DNA from: a virus
Length of the DNA: 55,558 bases
Virus record (IMG/VR): IMGVR_UViG_3300021492_000002
Coordinates: 1-55,558 of that record
Direction: 5' to 3' (one strand)
The position numbers and the translations under genes are program-made. This document shows positions 26,738 through 33,722 of this stretch, one piece after another; within the stretch, counting starts at the first letter, position 1; each line of letters begins with the position of its first letter. Under the pieces are notes generated by a model. That model did no database searches and had not been told where the DNA came from. It worked only from the letters and a program-made list of their open reading frames with translations.

Positions 26738-27225
26738 TGAGAAAGGTTATTGTAACATTATGTGTGTTATTTAGTTTGATTGCTGCACAGGATTTTTCCT
26801 TCCATTATTCTCCATGGGAGGCTCAGCAGGCTAGAGCTGAATTAGATTACCGATTATGGAGAGGAGGCATTGTTTATGCTAAATTTGGTATGTGGAACCA
26901 TTTTGGTGATGAGAAGGGCGCCGGTCTATATTTCGGTCTACCTGTGAAAGTTTCATTATATCAGAATATTCTTAAGGCACAGGCTTCAACTAATTACGGT
27001 TTTGGATACTTGTATCATGGTGATAAGCTTAACAAATATGCAAACGGACAGGTGAATTTTGTTCTCCATATCAAGATTGGAAATACCTACTGTCTTACAT
27101 GTTGCAAGGAGTATTCTAAGGATGTGTACCTTGATATCGGGATAGGTTATACGCTCTTTAGATATAAATATGATGATTATAAGGATGTCATTTCTATATT
27201 TTTCGGTGTATCATTTATAAATTGA
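26737..27225 (+). CDS. Small secreted barrel-like outer-membrane protein
   Basis: A 162-residue protein with a signal peptide (MRKVIVTLCVLFSLIAAQ). The mature part has repeated amphipathic strands (AELDYRLWRGGIVYAKFGMW, AGLYFGLPVKVSLY, INTYG-like turns, VYLDIGIGYTLFRYKY) and ends VISIFFGVSFIN, a strand-like C-terminus. There is a Cys pair (CLTCC). It is of the same general type as the protein at 25718, and the two flank the holin-like gene. Phage-encoded outer-membrane barrels may block receptors or help disrupt the outer membrane; which applies here cannot be told. Confidence 0.5.
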   Translation: MRKVIVTLCVLFSLIAAQDFSFHYSPWEAQQARAELDYRLWRGGIVYAKFGMWNHFGDEKGAGLYFGLPVKVSLYQNILKAQASTNYGFGYLYHGDKLNKYANGQVNFVLHIKIGNTYCLTCCKEYSKDVYLDIGIGYTLFRYKYDDYKDVISIFFGVSFIN

Positions 27226-27241
27226 AATGAAAGGAGGTCCA

Positions 27242-27445
27242 GTGGATTTACGTATTATTATCTTGGTTATTTTGCTCCTCACCATTCTTTATGTTGCTGG
27301 TCCAAAGGGATTTAGTTCACCCTATCATGAGTGGTCATGGTGGGATGCTCAGATCGGTCTGGCTACATGGGTACCCCCACCTGATACCTTACCTGAACTA
27401 GACACCCTTAGTATCCGTTTTGAATTCAGGGTGGTTGAAAAATGA
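27242..27445 (+). CDS. Small single-span membrane protein, spanin-like candidate
   Basis: A 67-residue protein. An AAAGGAGG SD four bases before the GTG at 27242 favours that start over the ATG at 27227, which would lie on the SD itself. The product has one N-terminal hydrophobic span (RIIILVILLLTILYVAG) and a short Pro-rich external part ending in a strand (SIRFEFRVVEK). Being last in the holin cluster, it could be a spanin-type or other lysis helper, but it lacks a lipobox or coiled coil to prove it. Confidence 0.5.
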   Translation: MDLRIIILVILLLTILYVAGPKGFSSPYHEWSWWDAQIGLATWVPPPDTLPELDTLSIRFEFRVVEK

Positions 27446-27446
27446 C

Positions 27447-27474
27447 TTGACAGTTGGCGCTGGCTTCATATTTT
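27447..27474 (+). promoter_or_regulatory. Promoter for the 27.5-33.7 kb operon, possibly leaderless
   Basis: TTGACA (27447-27452), a 16-base spacer and TATTTT (27469-27474) fill the gap between the lysis-type cluster and the gene at 27482. The -10 box ends only seven bases before the ATG, and no SD precedes that ATG. The first gene may therefore be translated from a leaderless or nearly leaderless RNA. Confidence 0.5.
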
Positions 27475-27481
27475 CTAACAT

Positions 27482-27877
27482 ATGATAGAAAGAAAAAGGA
27501 AAAAGGGGTACTACAAAATTTTTGCTTTCTACAACCCACAGACAAAGAAGCTCGCCTTCTCCCTCCACTGGAGAAAGCATTCGAATGGTACATGGTCACA
27601 CATATGTGATTCGGTTTATACAGATGTTAGCAAGGCATCAAAAGCGATCCAACTGTTGACAAAATTCATTAACAAGAATATTTACAAGAGGTATAAGGTC
27701 AAGGTTATCCTTATAAGCGGATTTCCATCATCGATTGTACCTCTTGGTGTTTTATCTGATAGGATTGTGTTCGTATCATATTATAATGAAAAACAATATA
27801 AGAGGTTATTAAAATTATCGGAGAGTAATTTGGTGGGAAGCCGGCGCCGCAATGAAGTACGTATATTTAATAAATAA
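27482..27877 (+). CDS. Protein of unknown function, first gene of the D operon
   Basis: A 131-residue basic protein (MIERKRKKGYYKIFAFYNPQ…) with likely alpha/beta character: ~residues 65-95 read VKVILISGFPSSIVPLGVLSDRIVFVSYY. No domain recognised. The ATG has no SD but lies just downstream of a good promoter, unlike all other genes here, so it may be leaderless. Its high Lys/Arg content would suit nucleic-acid binding. It overlaps the next gene by 26 bases. Confidence 0.5.
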   Translation: MIERKRKKGYYKIFAFYNPQTKKLAFSLHWRKHSNGTWSHICDSVYTDVSKASKAIQLLTKFINKNIYKRYKVKVILISGFPSSIVPLGVLSDRIVFVSYYNEKQYKRLLKLSESNLVGSRRRNEVRIFNK

Positions 27878-28160
27878 GGGGAGGGTGAAGCGCGCGCTTC
27901 TTGATACTACAAAACAGAAGCGCGCCTCGAAGAAGCTTGTCGAATCATATGTCAAGCAATATGGCAGCCTGCCTAAGGCTATTGCCAAGCTCATTAAAGA
28001 AGGCTATAATGTCATACCGACAGAGATAGGCTTAGTAAAATTAATGAATGTTATACATAATAATAAATCTTTGTATGTCCCTGTTGTTCTGTTCAATGAT
28101 GTTATTATAAAGGCGGTGGCTTCCCTTCAATTCAATGTCAAAGTGAAAGGAGGATCATGA
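27852..28160 (+). CDS. Small basic protein of unknown function
   Basis: A 102-residue basic protein (MKYVYLINKGRVKRALLDTTKQKRASKKLVESYVKQYGSLPK…). Helical in the first half with strand-like ends; there is no recognisable family. It starts within the previous gene and its stop overlaps the next start by ATGA, so it belongs to the same message. A perfect 14-base GC-core palindrome lies at 27887. Confidence 0.5.
   Translation: MKYVYLINKGRVKRALLDTTKQKRASKKLVESYVKQYGSLPKAIAKLIKEGYNVIPTEIGLVKLMNVIHNNKSLYVPVVLFNDVIIKAVASLQFNVKVKGGS
27887..27900. repeat. Perfect 14-base GC-core palindrome
   Basis: GAAGCGCGCGCTTC, read Lys-Arg-Ala-Leu in a small basic gene; a family member with alternating GC core, followed at 27916 by the related GAAGCGCGCCTC. 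Confidence 0.75.
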
Positions 28161-29017
28161 GCAAAGTGTTATCATATCTTAGAAGCTGCGCGGCTTCCTA
28201 CATTGAAAACGAACTTGAATATGCCTATAATGCGTGGATTTATGGTGTTAGGCCTGTGCTTTCGTGGCAAGTACTCCCTCTTATCAACATATCAGATGAG
28301 GCGGCTTATGGAATTGTATCATTTGATATGGAGCATCCAACATTAACGCAGGGGCTTGCTCTCTGGTCACCATTTTTGTTTAACACCTATAGAAACTTGT
28401 ACAAGGTCATGGCTCAGGATGTTGACAAGCGCAATATTCTTTTGTATCCACATCATCTCTTTCTCACGAATGAGAAAGATAAGAAACTCCATGATAAGTA
28501 CACCAAAAAGATCTCGCAGGATATGCCAATCATATGGCAGTCATCATATGTACCGCCATTTATTTATTCATATATAGCAGAAACGCCTGTGGAACATACA
28601 GATTCCATCCCCAGTGGGTTTCTGAAGAAACCATTGGATAACAGGCTACCAATTGTAGCGACAGATTATTTAACATCTGAATCAATGAATCCTTTTTCTG
28701 CCTATCTTACATCAATACCCACATTTGATGCCTTTTACATGGCATGGACATTCAAGTTGTTCCCGGATCTTGTTATAAAACAATGTGATTTGACTATATT
28801 GCCAGAGTTAAGAAGGCAAGTTGTTGCAGTTCTATTATACACCTTGTTCCCTGATAGCGAGCTTGAGCCTCTTATGGAAAAATATGATCTGAAGGAGTTT
28901 TCATCGTTTCCCGAATTTATCCGTCCATATTTGGAATTTATAAAATCATTAAAGGCACAAGAAATAATATATGCACAGGAGAAAGGAGGAAGTGATGAAT
29001 TCATCATTTACGATTAG
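28157..29017 (+). CDS. Protein of unknown function (286 residues)
   Basis: A soluble-looking, mostly helical protein (MSKVLSYLRSCAASYIENELEYAYNAWIYG…) with many aromatic and Pro residues. No motif recognised. The SD (AAAGGAGGATC) is strong, the start overlaps the preceding stop by ATGA, and the end contains the SD and start of the uracil-DNA glycosylase gene. Its constant position beside DNA-repair and replication genes suggests a role in DNA metabolism, but nothing in the sequence demonstrates this. Confidence 0.5.
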   Translation: MSKVLSYLRSCAASYIENELEYAYNAWIYGVRPVLSWQVLPLINISDEAAYGIVSFDMEHPTLTQGLALWSPFLFNTYRNLYKVMAQDVDKRNILLYPHHLFLTNEKDKKLHDKYTKKISQDMPIIWQSSYVPPFIYSYIAETPVEHTDSIPSGFLKKPLDNRLPIVATDYLTSESMNPFSAYLTSIPTFDAFYMAWTFKLFPDLVIKQCDLTILPELRRQVVAVLLYTLFPDSELEPLMEKYDLKEFSSFPEFIRPYLEFIKSLKAQEIIYAQEKGGSDEFIIYD

Positions 29018-29699
29018 TAAACTTTACAGAGATTATGGAGTGGGCCTTTTTGCTGATGCATCACTATTATTCAACATGAGTAATTGTCAAGCATGTCCTG
29101 TCAAGGAGGATCCGATTATCGATCTTAGAGACCCACCTGTGAAGTATTTGGTTATTGGGGATTACCCGGGTCTAGAGGAGCATCAGGGAAGGCGGCTCTT
29201 TATCGGGCCAGCAGGGAGATTCCTGAGAGAGCTTTTGACTAAGGAGGGCATTGATAATGATAATGTGGCATTCCTGAATGCCTTCTTATGTTATGGTGCG
29301 CATAATCGTATTAACCATAACAACCCCATTTACTATTGCCAACCAAGGATTTTATATTATATTGCCTATTATAATCCTGAGGTTATTATATGCATGGGAA
29401 GACATGCCTGTGGTGTATTGGAGATACCGAATCAGGATCTTTATGATAAGCCGGCTGCTTATCGTTTGGAGACACCATGGTTTGAGGCCTATTTAGTAGC
29501 AACAATTAACCCAGCGTTGTATCTCAGGAATAAGTGGTCGGATGTTTTATATAAGAATATATTAATGGCTGCGAGATTAGCCAAGTGTCTTGGTGATTAT
29601 GATTGTCCAACGATTGAGAGTGTTTCGATAGGATTTCCAGATAATGTGCAAGAAACAAGACCAAGGGGGATCACATGCAATATGAACGAGGGGTATTGA
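28995..29699 (+). CDS. Family-4-like uracil-DNA glycosylase with altered motifs
   Basis: A 234-residue protein of the iron-sulfur uracil-DNA glycosylase superfamily, which removes uracil from DNA. Visible: cluster cysteines C31-x2-C34, C115 and C133; motif 1 region VIGDYPGLEEHQGRRLFIGPAGRFL (~53-77) against the usual GEAPG..ED..G.PF.G.AG; 'FLNAFLC' (~93-99); 'VIICMGRHA' (~130-138); and motif 2 TINPALYLRNK (~170-180), where the usual His of HPA is Asn. The ATG at 28995 has AAAGGAGG; an earlier in-frame ATG at 28971 does not. The changed motifs mean activity or substrate may differ. Confidence 0.82.
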   Translation: MNSSFTISKLYRDYGVGLFADASLLFNMSNCQACPVKEDPIIDLRDPPVKYLVIGDYPGLEEHQGRRLFIGPAGRFLRELLTKEGIDNDNVAFLNAFLCYGAHNRINHNNPIYYCQPRILYYIAYYNPEVIICMGRHACGVLEIPNQDLYDKPAAYRLETPWFEAYLVATINPALYLRNKWSDVLYKNILMAARLAKCLGDYDCPTIESVSIGFPDNVQETRPRGITCNMNEGY

Positions 29700-30076
29700 G
29701 TGATAAGTATGTCGATGTTGATCTAAAAAATCTGAAACTTATCCGTATTAATGCACTACCGCAGACTATACAGTCATTATATCGTATGACAGTACAAAAT
29801 CTACGTAGGGCGCCTATAGTTATTGAAGCCCCCACCTTTGAGTTATTTAATCGTATTGCAGCACAGTTTGGAGCGCAAGCTGATCGCATAAAAGAAACGC
29901 GACCATTCGCAAGATTTCTGTTTGTTGCATATGCTACATATGAAAGGGAAACGTATAAACGTGAGACAATCGATGTACCAGTTATCATTTTTTATGATTT
30001 AGGTACTGATGTAGCAACGTGGTTAGCGCCCCGATTTTTTATCCCAAAGGTAGACTTAACAAAGGAATTAGAATGA
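29675..30076 (+). CDS. Protein of unknown function (133 residues)
   Basis: Starts MQYERGVLSDKYVDVD inside the end of the glycosylase gene with SD AAGGGGG. Alternating hydrophobic strands and helices (APIVIEAPTFELFNRIAAQFG, VPVIIFYDLG) suggest a small alpha/beta fold. I do not recognise it. ATGA overlap with the next gene. Confidence 0.45.
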   Translation: MQYERGVLSDKYVDVDLKNLKLIRINALPQTIQSLYRMTVQNLRRAPIVIEAPTFELFNRIAAQFGAQADRIKETRPFARFLFVAYATYERETYKRETIDVPVIIFYDLGTDVATWLAPRFFIPKVDLTKELE

Positions 30077-30615
30077 TGATTGTTAGCAAACAATGCATCG
30101 GAACTGATAGAGGTCTTATCTCGCCAAGGAAGTTGGAGCCAGGCTTCATTGTCTACTCATATGCGAAGAATGTATGGATACCAAATATTTTATTGGATAT
30201 CGAGGAGGCAGGCTTCATTAACGTATTACAAATTAAAACATCCAATCCTATAGTAGGGACAATTCATGTGCCTAACATGATAGGGGTAAGATTACATGGG
30301 CGGCTTCTCCTTTTAGACAAAGAACGTTTAAATGATCGGATGCGCATAGGAATTGTTTATGGTTTTCCCATCCTTTTTGAAATAGCAAGGACTATAAGGA
30401 GTCGTATTGGTAAATTATATTTGGGGTTAGTGAATTTGCATAATAAAAATGTGCATCATAGATTACTATTAGATAGAACGCGTAAGTATCATAAGGCAGT
30501 GCCGAAGTTTGGTACTGTGCGCATAAAGGAATTTAAATGGTGTAAGATGTTGGCATATAATTTGGTATTGGAGTATGACCTTCCTACAGTAGTCAATTTG
30601 ACATTACAATTCTGA
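30073..30615 (+). CDS. Basic protein of unknown function (180 residues)
   Basis: The ATG at 30073 overlaps the upstream stop (ATGA) and follows AAAGGAATTAGA; the frame is open to 30019 without SD support. The protein (MMIVSKQCIGTDRGLISPRK…) is basic, with strand-rich sequence to ~residue 100 and a helical basic part after (ARTIRSRIGKLYLGLVNLHNKN). Two 'AGF' stretches coincide with GC-core words. No family assigned; nucleic-acid contact is possible given its charge. Confidence 0.45.
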   Translation: MMIVSKQCIGTDRGLISPRKLEPGFIVYSYAKNVWIPNILLDIEEAGFINVLQIKTSNPIVGTIHVPNMIGVRLHGRLLLLDKERLNDRMRIGIVYGFPILFEIARTIRSRIGKLYLGLVNLHNKNVHHRLLLDRTRKYHKAVPKFGTVRIKEFKWCKMLAYNLVLEYDLPTVVNLTLQF

Positions 30616-30626
30616 AGGAGGTTGGG

Positions 30627-32420
30627 ATGCAATTTATACCAGTAGAACATATATATGACATAACAGCCCTGCTTGCAACATATCTCCATAAATATGGTCC
30701 TGATTGGTTGAGAAAACTTAGAGAGGATTTGAAAACAACGCCATTATCGAAGCTTATGGCTAATGTTGCTACTGATATCGATATAAGCAGGATGGATGAG
30801 GAAACCGCTCGCTTATATGATTCATTATCGAAAATAGGCGGGCGCTTCGGCATAAGACGCTCACTTAATGCATTCATTACCATGGATATTGATACCTATA
30901 AAGCCAAACTAGAAGATAATAGGTATAAGCTACTCCAAGAATTTAAGTATGAATTCAATGATCCTACTTTTTTATTAAATCCCCCTGACGATGCTCCTGT
31001 CCCTAATGTAACAGAATTCGGTCAGTTCTTAGGTATTATTGATGCTCTTGTATCAAGGGCTATTCCTTTTGCTATAATAAAGGATGATGCGCTACATGTT
31101 ACATCATTATTCATAAAAACATTCATTAACATGCGTGACCTTGGATTATTTGAGAATACAACATTTGAGAACACTCATTTTCTTATTCATAATGAACAAC
31201 CGGTTGTATGGCAATCATTTGCTGAGGTAATGCAATATAGTGGTCCTTATTTAAGCAGTTTCGATACGGTATTTGTGATGCCTGAATTTCAGGGTTCCTA
31301 TGATGAATGGCAATTTATTCTTAGTCTTATTGAGCAAGCAGGTATTCCGATTTTATTTGTTGAAGGTCGAACGATTGAACCGTTCGTAAGTTACTTAACA
31401 GGTTATCTGAAAGATCAATCCGATATTGTTATATTAGATCCTAAAGAAACGAAGAGGCCGTGGGTTAATTATCTTATTAATTTCAGGAATAGGGTAAGAA
31501 GCACGCTTCATATAGGTCCAAAGTTGCAACCCACAGAGACAACGAAAGCTTATAAGTCTTATGTTCGTTCAGCGCTTCCAATTATTAAGCAGATGGAGCA
31601 TGAGAACATTTCATCTTTTATAAGCAAGCGCTTCTTCGAGCAGGAGAAAATTGTTGATGATATTATTAAGTGGATTCTCTTACACAAACATCTTGCGGTA
31701 AAGGAACCGCTGAAGCGGCCTTTTAGTATGCTATTTGTTGGTACAACAGGTACGGGTAAGAGCTATCTCGCGCGGCTTCTTATTGAATACTTCGATGTTC
31801 CTTCGTATACCATACATGGTAGCCTATTTAGTGAACAACATACGATAAGGATTTTATTAGGCGCGCCACCTAGTTATGTGGGTTTCGGTTTAGTACCTGC
31901 CTTCGAGAAGTTCTTATCACAACTAGGTGGATCAGACCAATTTCCTGCTGGTATCCTTGTTATTGACGAAGCTGAAAAGATGTGTCTTGAGGTTGTGAAT
32001 CGCATATTGGTGCCTCTTCTAGATGGTGAAGGCATACAGTTTGCTGATGATAAACATATTGTCCCGTATAATCTTATGGTGATCGCAACAGCTAACGGTG
32101 ATGCAGCAGAGCTATCTAAAAGCATAGGATTTGAACAGCAGGTTCTTGATGATCAAAAAATGGTGATGGAGGCCATTGAGAAGTACATGACACCAGAGGT
32201 ATTGGCCCGCTTCACGGCCGGGTATTTCTTTTATCCTCTTTCGGTTGATGCTTTGTATAAAATTGCTGTTAGGGAGTTTAAGCGATATGCTAATGATTTG
32301 TTTAACGATGAAGTGGCGAAAAAATTACGATCGTTTGCAGAGAGGGCCAAGCATGCAAGAGATGTGGAGCGGCAGGCCCTCATGTATGCATTCTCATTGG
32401 TGAAAGGGGGTGATTTATGA
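30627..32420 (+). CDS. ClpA/ClpB-like double AAA+ ATPase with inactive first domain
   Basis: A 597-residue AAA+ protein. The second domain is clearly of the Clp/HSP100 type: lead-in 'FFEQEKIVDDIIKWILLHK' (~335-353), Walker A GTTGTGKS (372-379), the Clp-style GAPPSYVGF pore region (~410-418), Walker B ILVIDEAEK (443-451, Asp447/Glu448), sensor-like 'MVIATANGD' (~485-493) and 'PEVLARF' Arg-finger region (~527). Residues ~100-290 resemble the first AAA domain in layout but lack Walker motifs. SD AAGGAGG. Clp ATPases remodel or feed proteins to a protease; no Clp protease is visible here, so it may remodel DNA-protein complexes or borrow host ClpP. Confidence 0.85.
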   Translation: MQFIPVEHIYDITALLATYLHKYGPDWLRKLREDLKTTPLSKLMANVATDIDISRMDEETARLYDSLSKIGGRFGIRRSLNAFITMDIDTYKAKLEDNRYKLLQEFKYEFNDPTFLLNPPDDAPVPNVTEFGQFLGIIDALVSRAIPFAIIKDDALHVTSLFIKTFINMRDLGLFENTTFENTHFLIHNEQPVVWQSFAEVMQYSGPYLSSFDTVFVMPEFQGSYDEWQFILSLIEQAGIPILFVEGRTIEPFVSYLTGYLKDQSDIVILDPKETKRPWVNYLINFRNRVRSTLHIGPKLQPTETTKAYKSYVRSALPIIKQMEHENISSFISKRFFEQEKIVDDIIKWILLHKHLAVKEPLKRPFSMLFVGTTGTGKSYLARLLIEYFDVPSYTIHGSLFSEQHTIRILLGAPPSYVGFGLVPAFEKFLSQLGGSDQFPAGILVIDEAEKMCLEVVNRILVPLLDGEGIQFADDKHIVPYNLMVIATANGDAAELSKSIGFEQQVLDDQKMVMEAIEKYMTPEVLARFTAGYFFYPLSVDALYKIAVREFKRYANDLFNDEVAKKLRSFAERAKHARDVERQALMYAFSLVKGGDL

Positions 32421-32824
32421 ATTCAATAACAATCGTCGGTACCATTGCTAGCAAGATAATGCATACAAATGGTCAATACGGTTGTTACCTGAAGGATGAT
32501 GATAACCTGTTTTACGTCTGGATGAGTGAGGGTATTATAAAGAGGGTGAAGGCCGGGTCCATATTGAACAAAGGCACCGAGGTTTTTATTATAGGGCGTG
32601 TAATACATACATTTAATAAGAATGGCAAGACGATCATTGCTGTCGGCGCCTATAAGCTACAACCCCTTGCATCAGTTGCTCTTAAGAACAGCATTGTGTC
32701 TCCCAATAAGCCGAAAAAGAAGAAGGAAGAGAAAAAAGTTGTTGAAGATGAGGACGGAAACGATATAATACCTGTTAATGTCAGGGATATATTAAATGGT
32801 CAATTTGAAGGAGAGGAAGCCTAA
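32417..32824 (+). CDS. OB-fold, SSB-like protein
   Basis: A 135-residue protein. Residues ~1-85 show the single-stranded-DNA-binding OB pattern: MNSITIVGTIASKIMHTNGQ… (first strand), a mid-region with aromatic 'LFYVWM', and 'GTEVFIIGRVIHTFNKNGKTIIAVGAYKLQPL', comparable with 'vyVEGrL…..dG…..v.a..v..L' of SSB proteins. Then comes a Lys-rich linker (KPKKKKEEKK) and an acidic tail (VVEDEDGNDIIPV…FEGEEA), as in SSB C-termini that recruit partners. ATGA overlap with the AAA+ gene. Beside a replication operon, a phage SSB role is the best guess. Confidence 0.5.
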   Translation: MNSITIVGTIASKIMHTNGQYGCYLKDDDNLFYVWMSEGIIKRVKAGSILNKGTEVFIIGRVIHTFNKNGKTIIAVGAYKLQPLASVALKNSIVSPNKPKKKKEEKKVVEDEDGNDIIPVNVRDILNGQFEGEEA

Positions 32825-33126
32825 TGGAAGTTGGGAAGATTTTATCTGCCTTTGTTAATAGAACAAGTGATGAAAAATATCAATTCCTGAAGAATGAGTT
32901 TGGTACATTATTGAAGTCGAGTAAGGAGCAAATTCCGCAGGATGTATTGGATCTTTTATTCGCTGTAACATATTATATACGGATTAACCCTACCCTTCTG
33001 CGGGGGCTTTCATATGTAGAATCATTAGTCAAGGCCGGCTTTAAGAATCCACGTCTTGATGAACTAAAGGATTCTATTGCAGAAGCACATAAAATTGCCC
33101 GTGAGATATTCATTTCAACAGACTAA
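32824..33126 (+). CDS. Small helical protein of unknown function
   Basis: A 100-residue protein whose start overlaps the stop of the OB-fold gene (TAATG). It is largely helical (MEVGKILSAFVNRTSDEKYQFLKNEFGTLLKSS…; LDELKDSIAEAHKIAREIF). It may be a partner of the OB-fold or AAA+ protein, since all three are translationally coupled. No family recognised. Confidence 0.5.
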   Translation: MEVGKILSAFVNRTSDEKYQFLKNEFGTLLKSSKEQIPQDVLDLLFAVTYYIRINPTLLRGLSYVESLVKAGFKNPRLDELKDSIAEAHKIAREIFISTD

Positions 33127-33139
33127 ATAAGGAGAAACA

Positions 33140-33562
33140 ATGAGCAAAGAAAATATAAAAGCACTTAAAAAATCACTAAGGAAGCGCATTGAATCGCACG
33201 TTGATTATTTGCAGAGGACTTATGGTGAGCTTTTACACACTAATGAGGTTTGTGCAATATGTGGAATCCTGCATGATACAATGACCTTTATTACAGATAT
33301 CGCAACAGAGATTGGGAAACTTGGTGCTGATGAGCAACGTGCTGTATTGGTCAATTTAATAGTATCATGCATAAAGCTTAAAGGCATAAAAAAGGTTTTG
33401 GTTATACCAATAAAGATGGGCTTATCCTTCCTATTTAAGACACTTCGCTTAACAGAAATCGAGATACCTGAAAAGCAGGCGAAGGCGATAATGTCCATAT
33501 ATGGTATGCTCTTTATGATAATCTCAATGGTGAAGGCAAAGGTTTGTGATGGAAGAAAATAA
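33140..33562 (+). CDS. Helical protein of unknown function (140 residues)
   Basis: Good SD (AAGGAGAAACA) before the ATG. Basic helical start (KENIKALKKSLRKRIESHVDYLQR), a Cys pair with His (CAICGILHDTM, ~38-48) and a hydrophobic helical C-terminal half (KVLVIPIKMGLSFLFKTL; AIMSIYGMLFMIISMVKA) that might insert in a membrane. No family recognised. The last codons overlap the start of a very short gene at 33549. Confidence 0.45.
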   Translation: MSKENIKALKKSLRKRIESHVDYLQRTYGELLHTNEVCAICGILHDTMTFITDIATEIGKLGADEQRAVLVNLIVSCIKLKGIKKVLVIPIKMGLSFLFKTLRLTEIEIPEKQAKAIMSIYGMLFMIISMVKAKVCDGRK

Positions 33563-33722
33563 GAAGACAAAGCCAATAGCTATTGGTATTGAAGAAATGC
33601 CATTGTACAGATCCTACCTTGATCATTACTTTATGCAGTTTTACCAGTTGATGGAATCCTTCAAGAAGTGGTTCTGTAATCTATCGGAATATCTTGGGAA
33701 GGTTGATTGGTACTATCATTAA
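33549..33722 (+). CDS. Very small protein ending at a shared stop
   Basis: A 57-residue reading frame starts with ATG at 33549, overlapping the end of the previous gene by 14 bases, and runs to TAA at 33720-33722. It encodes MEENKKTKPIAIGIEEMPLY… followed by an aromatic, possibly helical stretch (YLDHYFMQFYQLMESFKKWF). It exactly fills the space up to the opposite-strand sigma-like gene, and the two stop codons overlap in the palindrome TTAA, which argues for both genes being real. Function unknown. Confidence 0.55.
   Translation: MEENKKTKPIAIGIEEMPLYRSYLDHYFMQFYQLMESFKKWFCNLSEYLGKVDWYYH

Noticed and set aside
27656-27684. TTGACA inside the 27482 gene as a promoter
   Set aside because: No acceptable -10 box lies 16-17 bases downstream and no gene starts close by. 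Several other intragenic TTGACA sequences (e.g. at 30598 and 47049) were dropped for the same reason.
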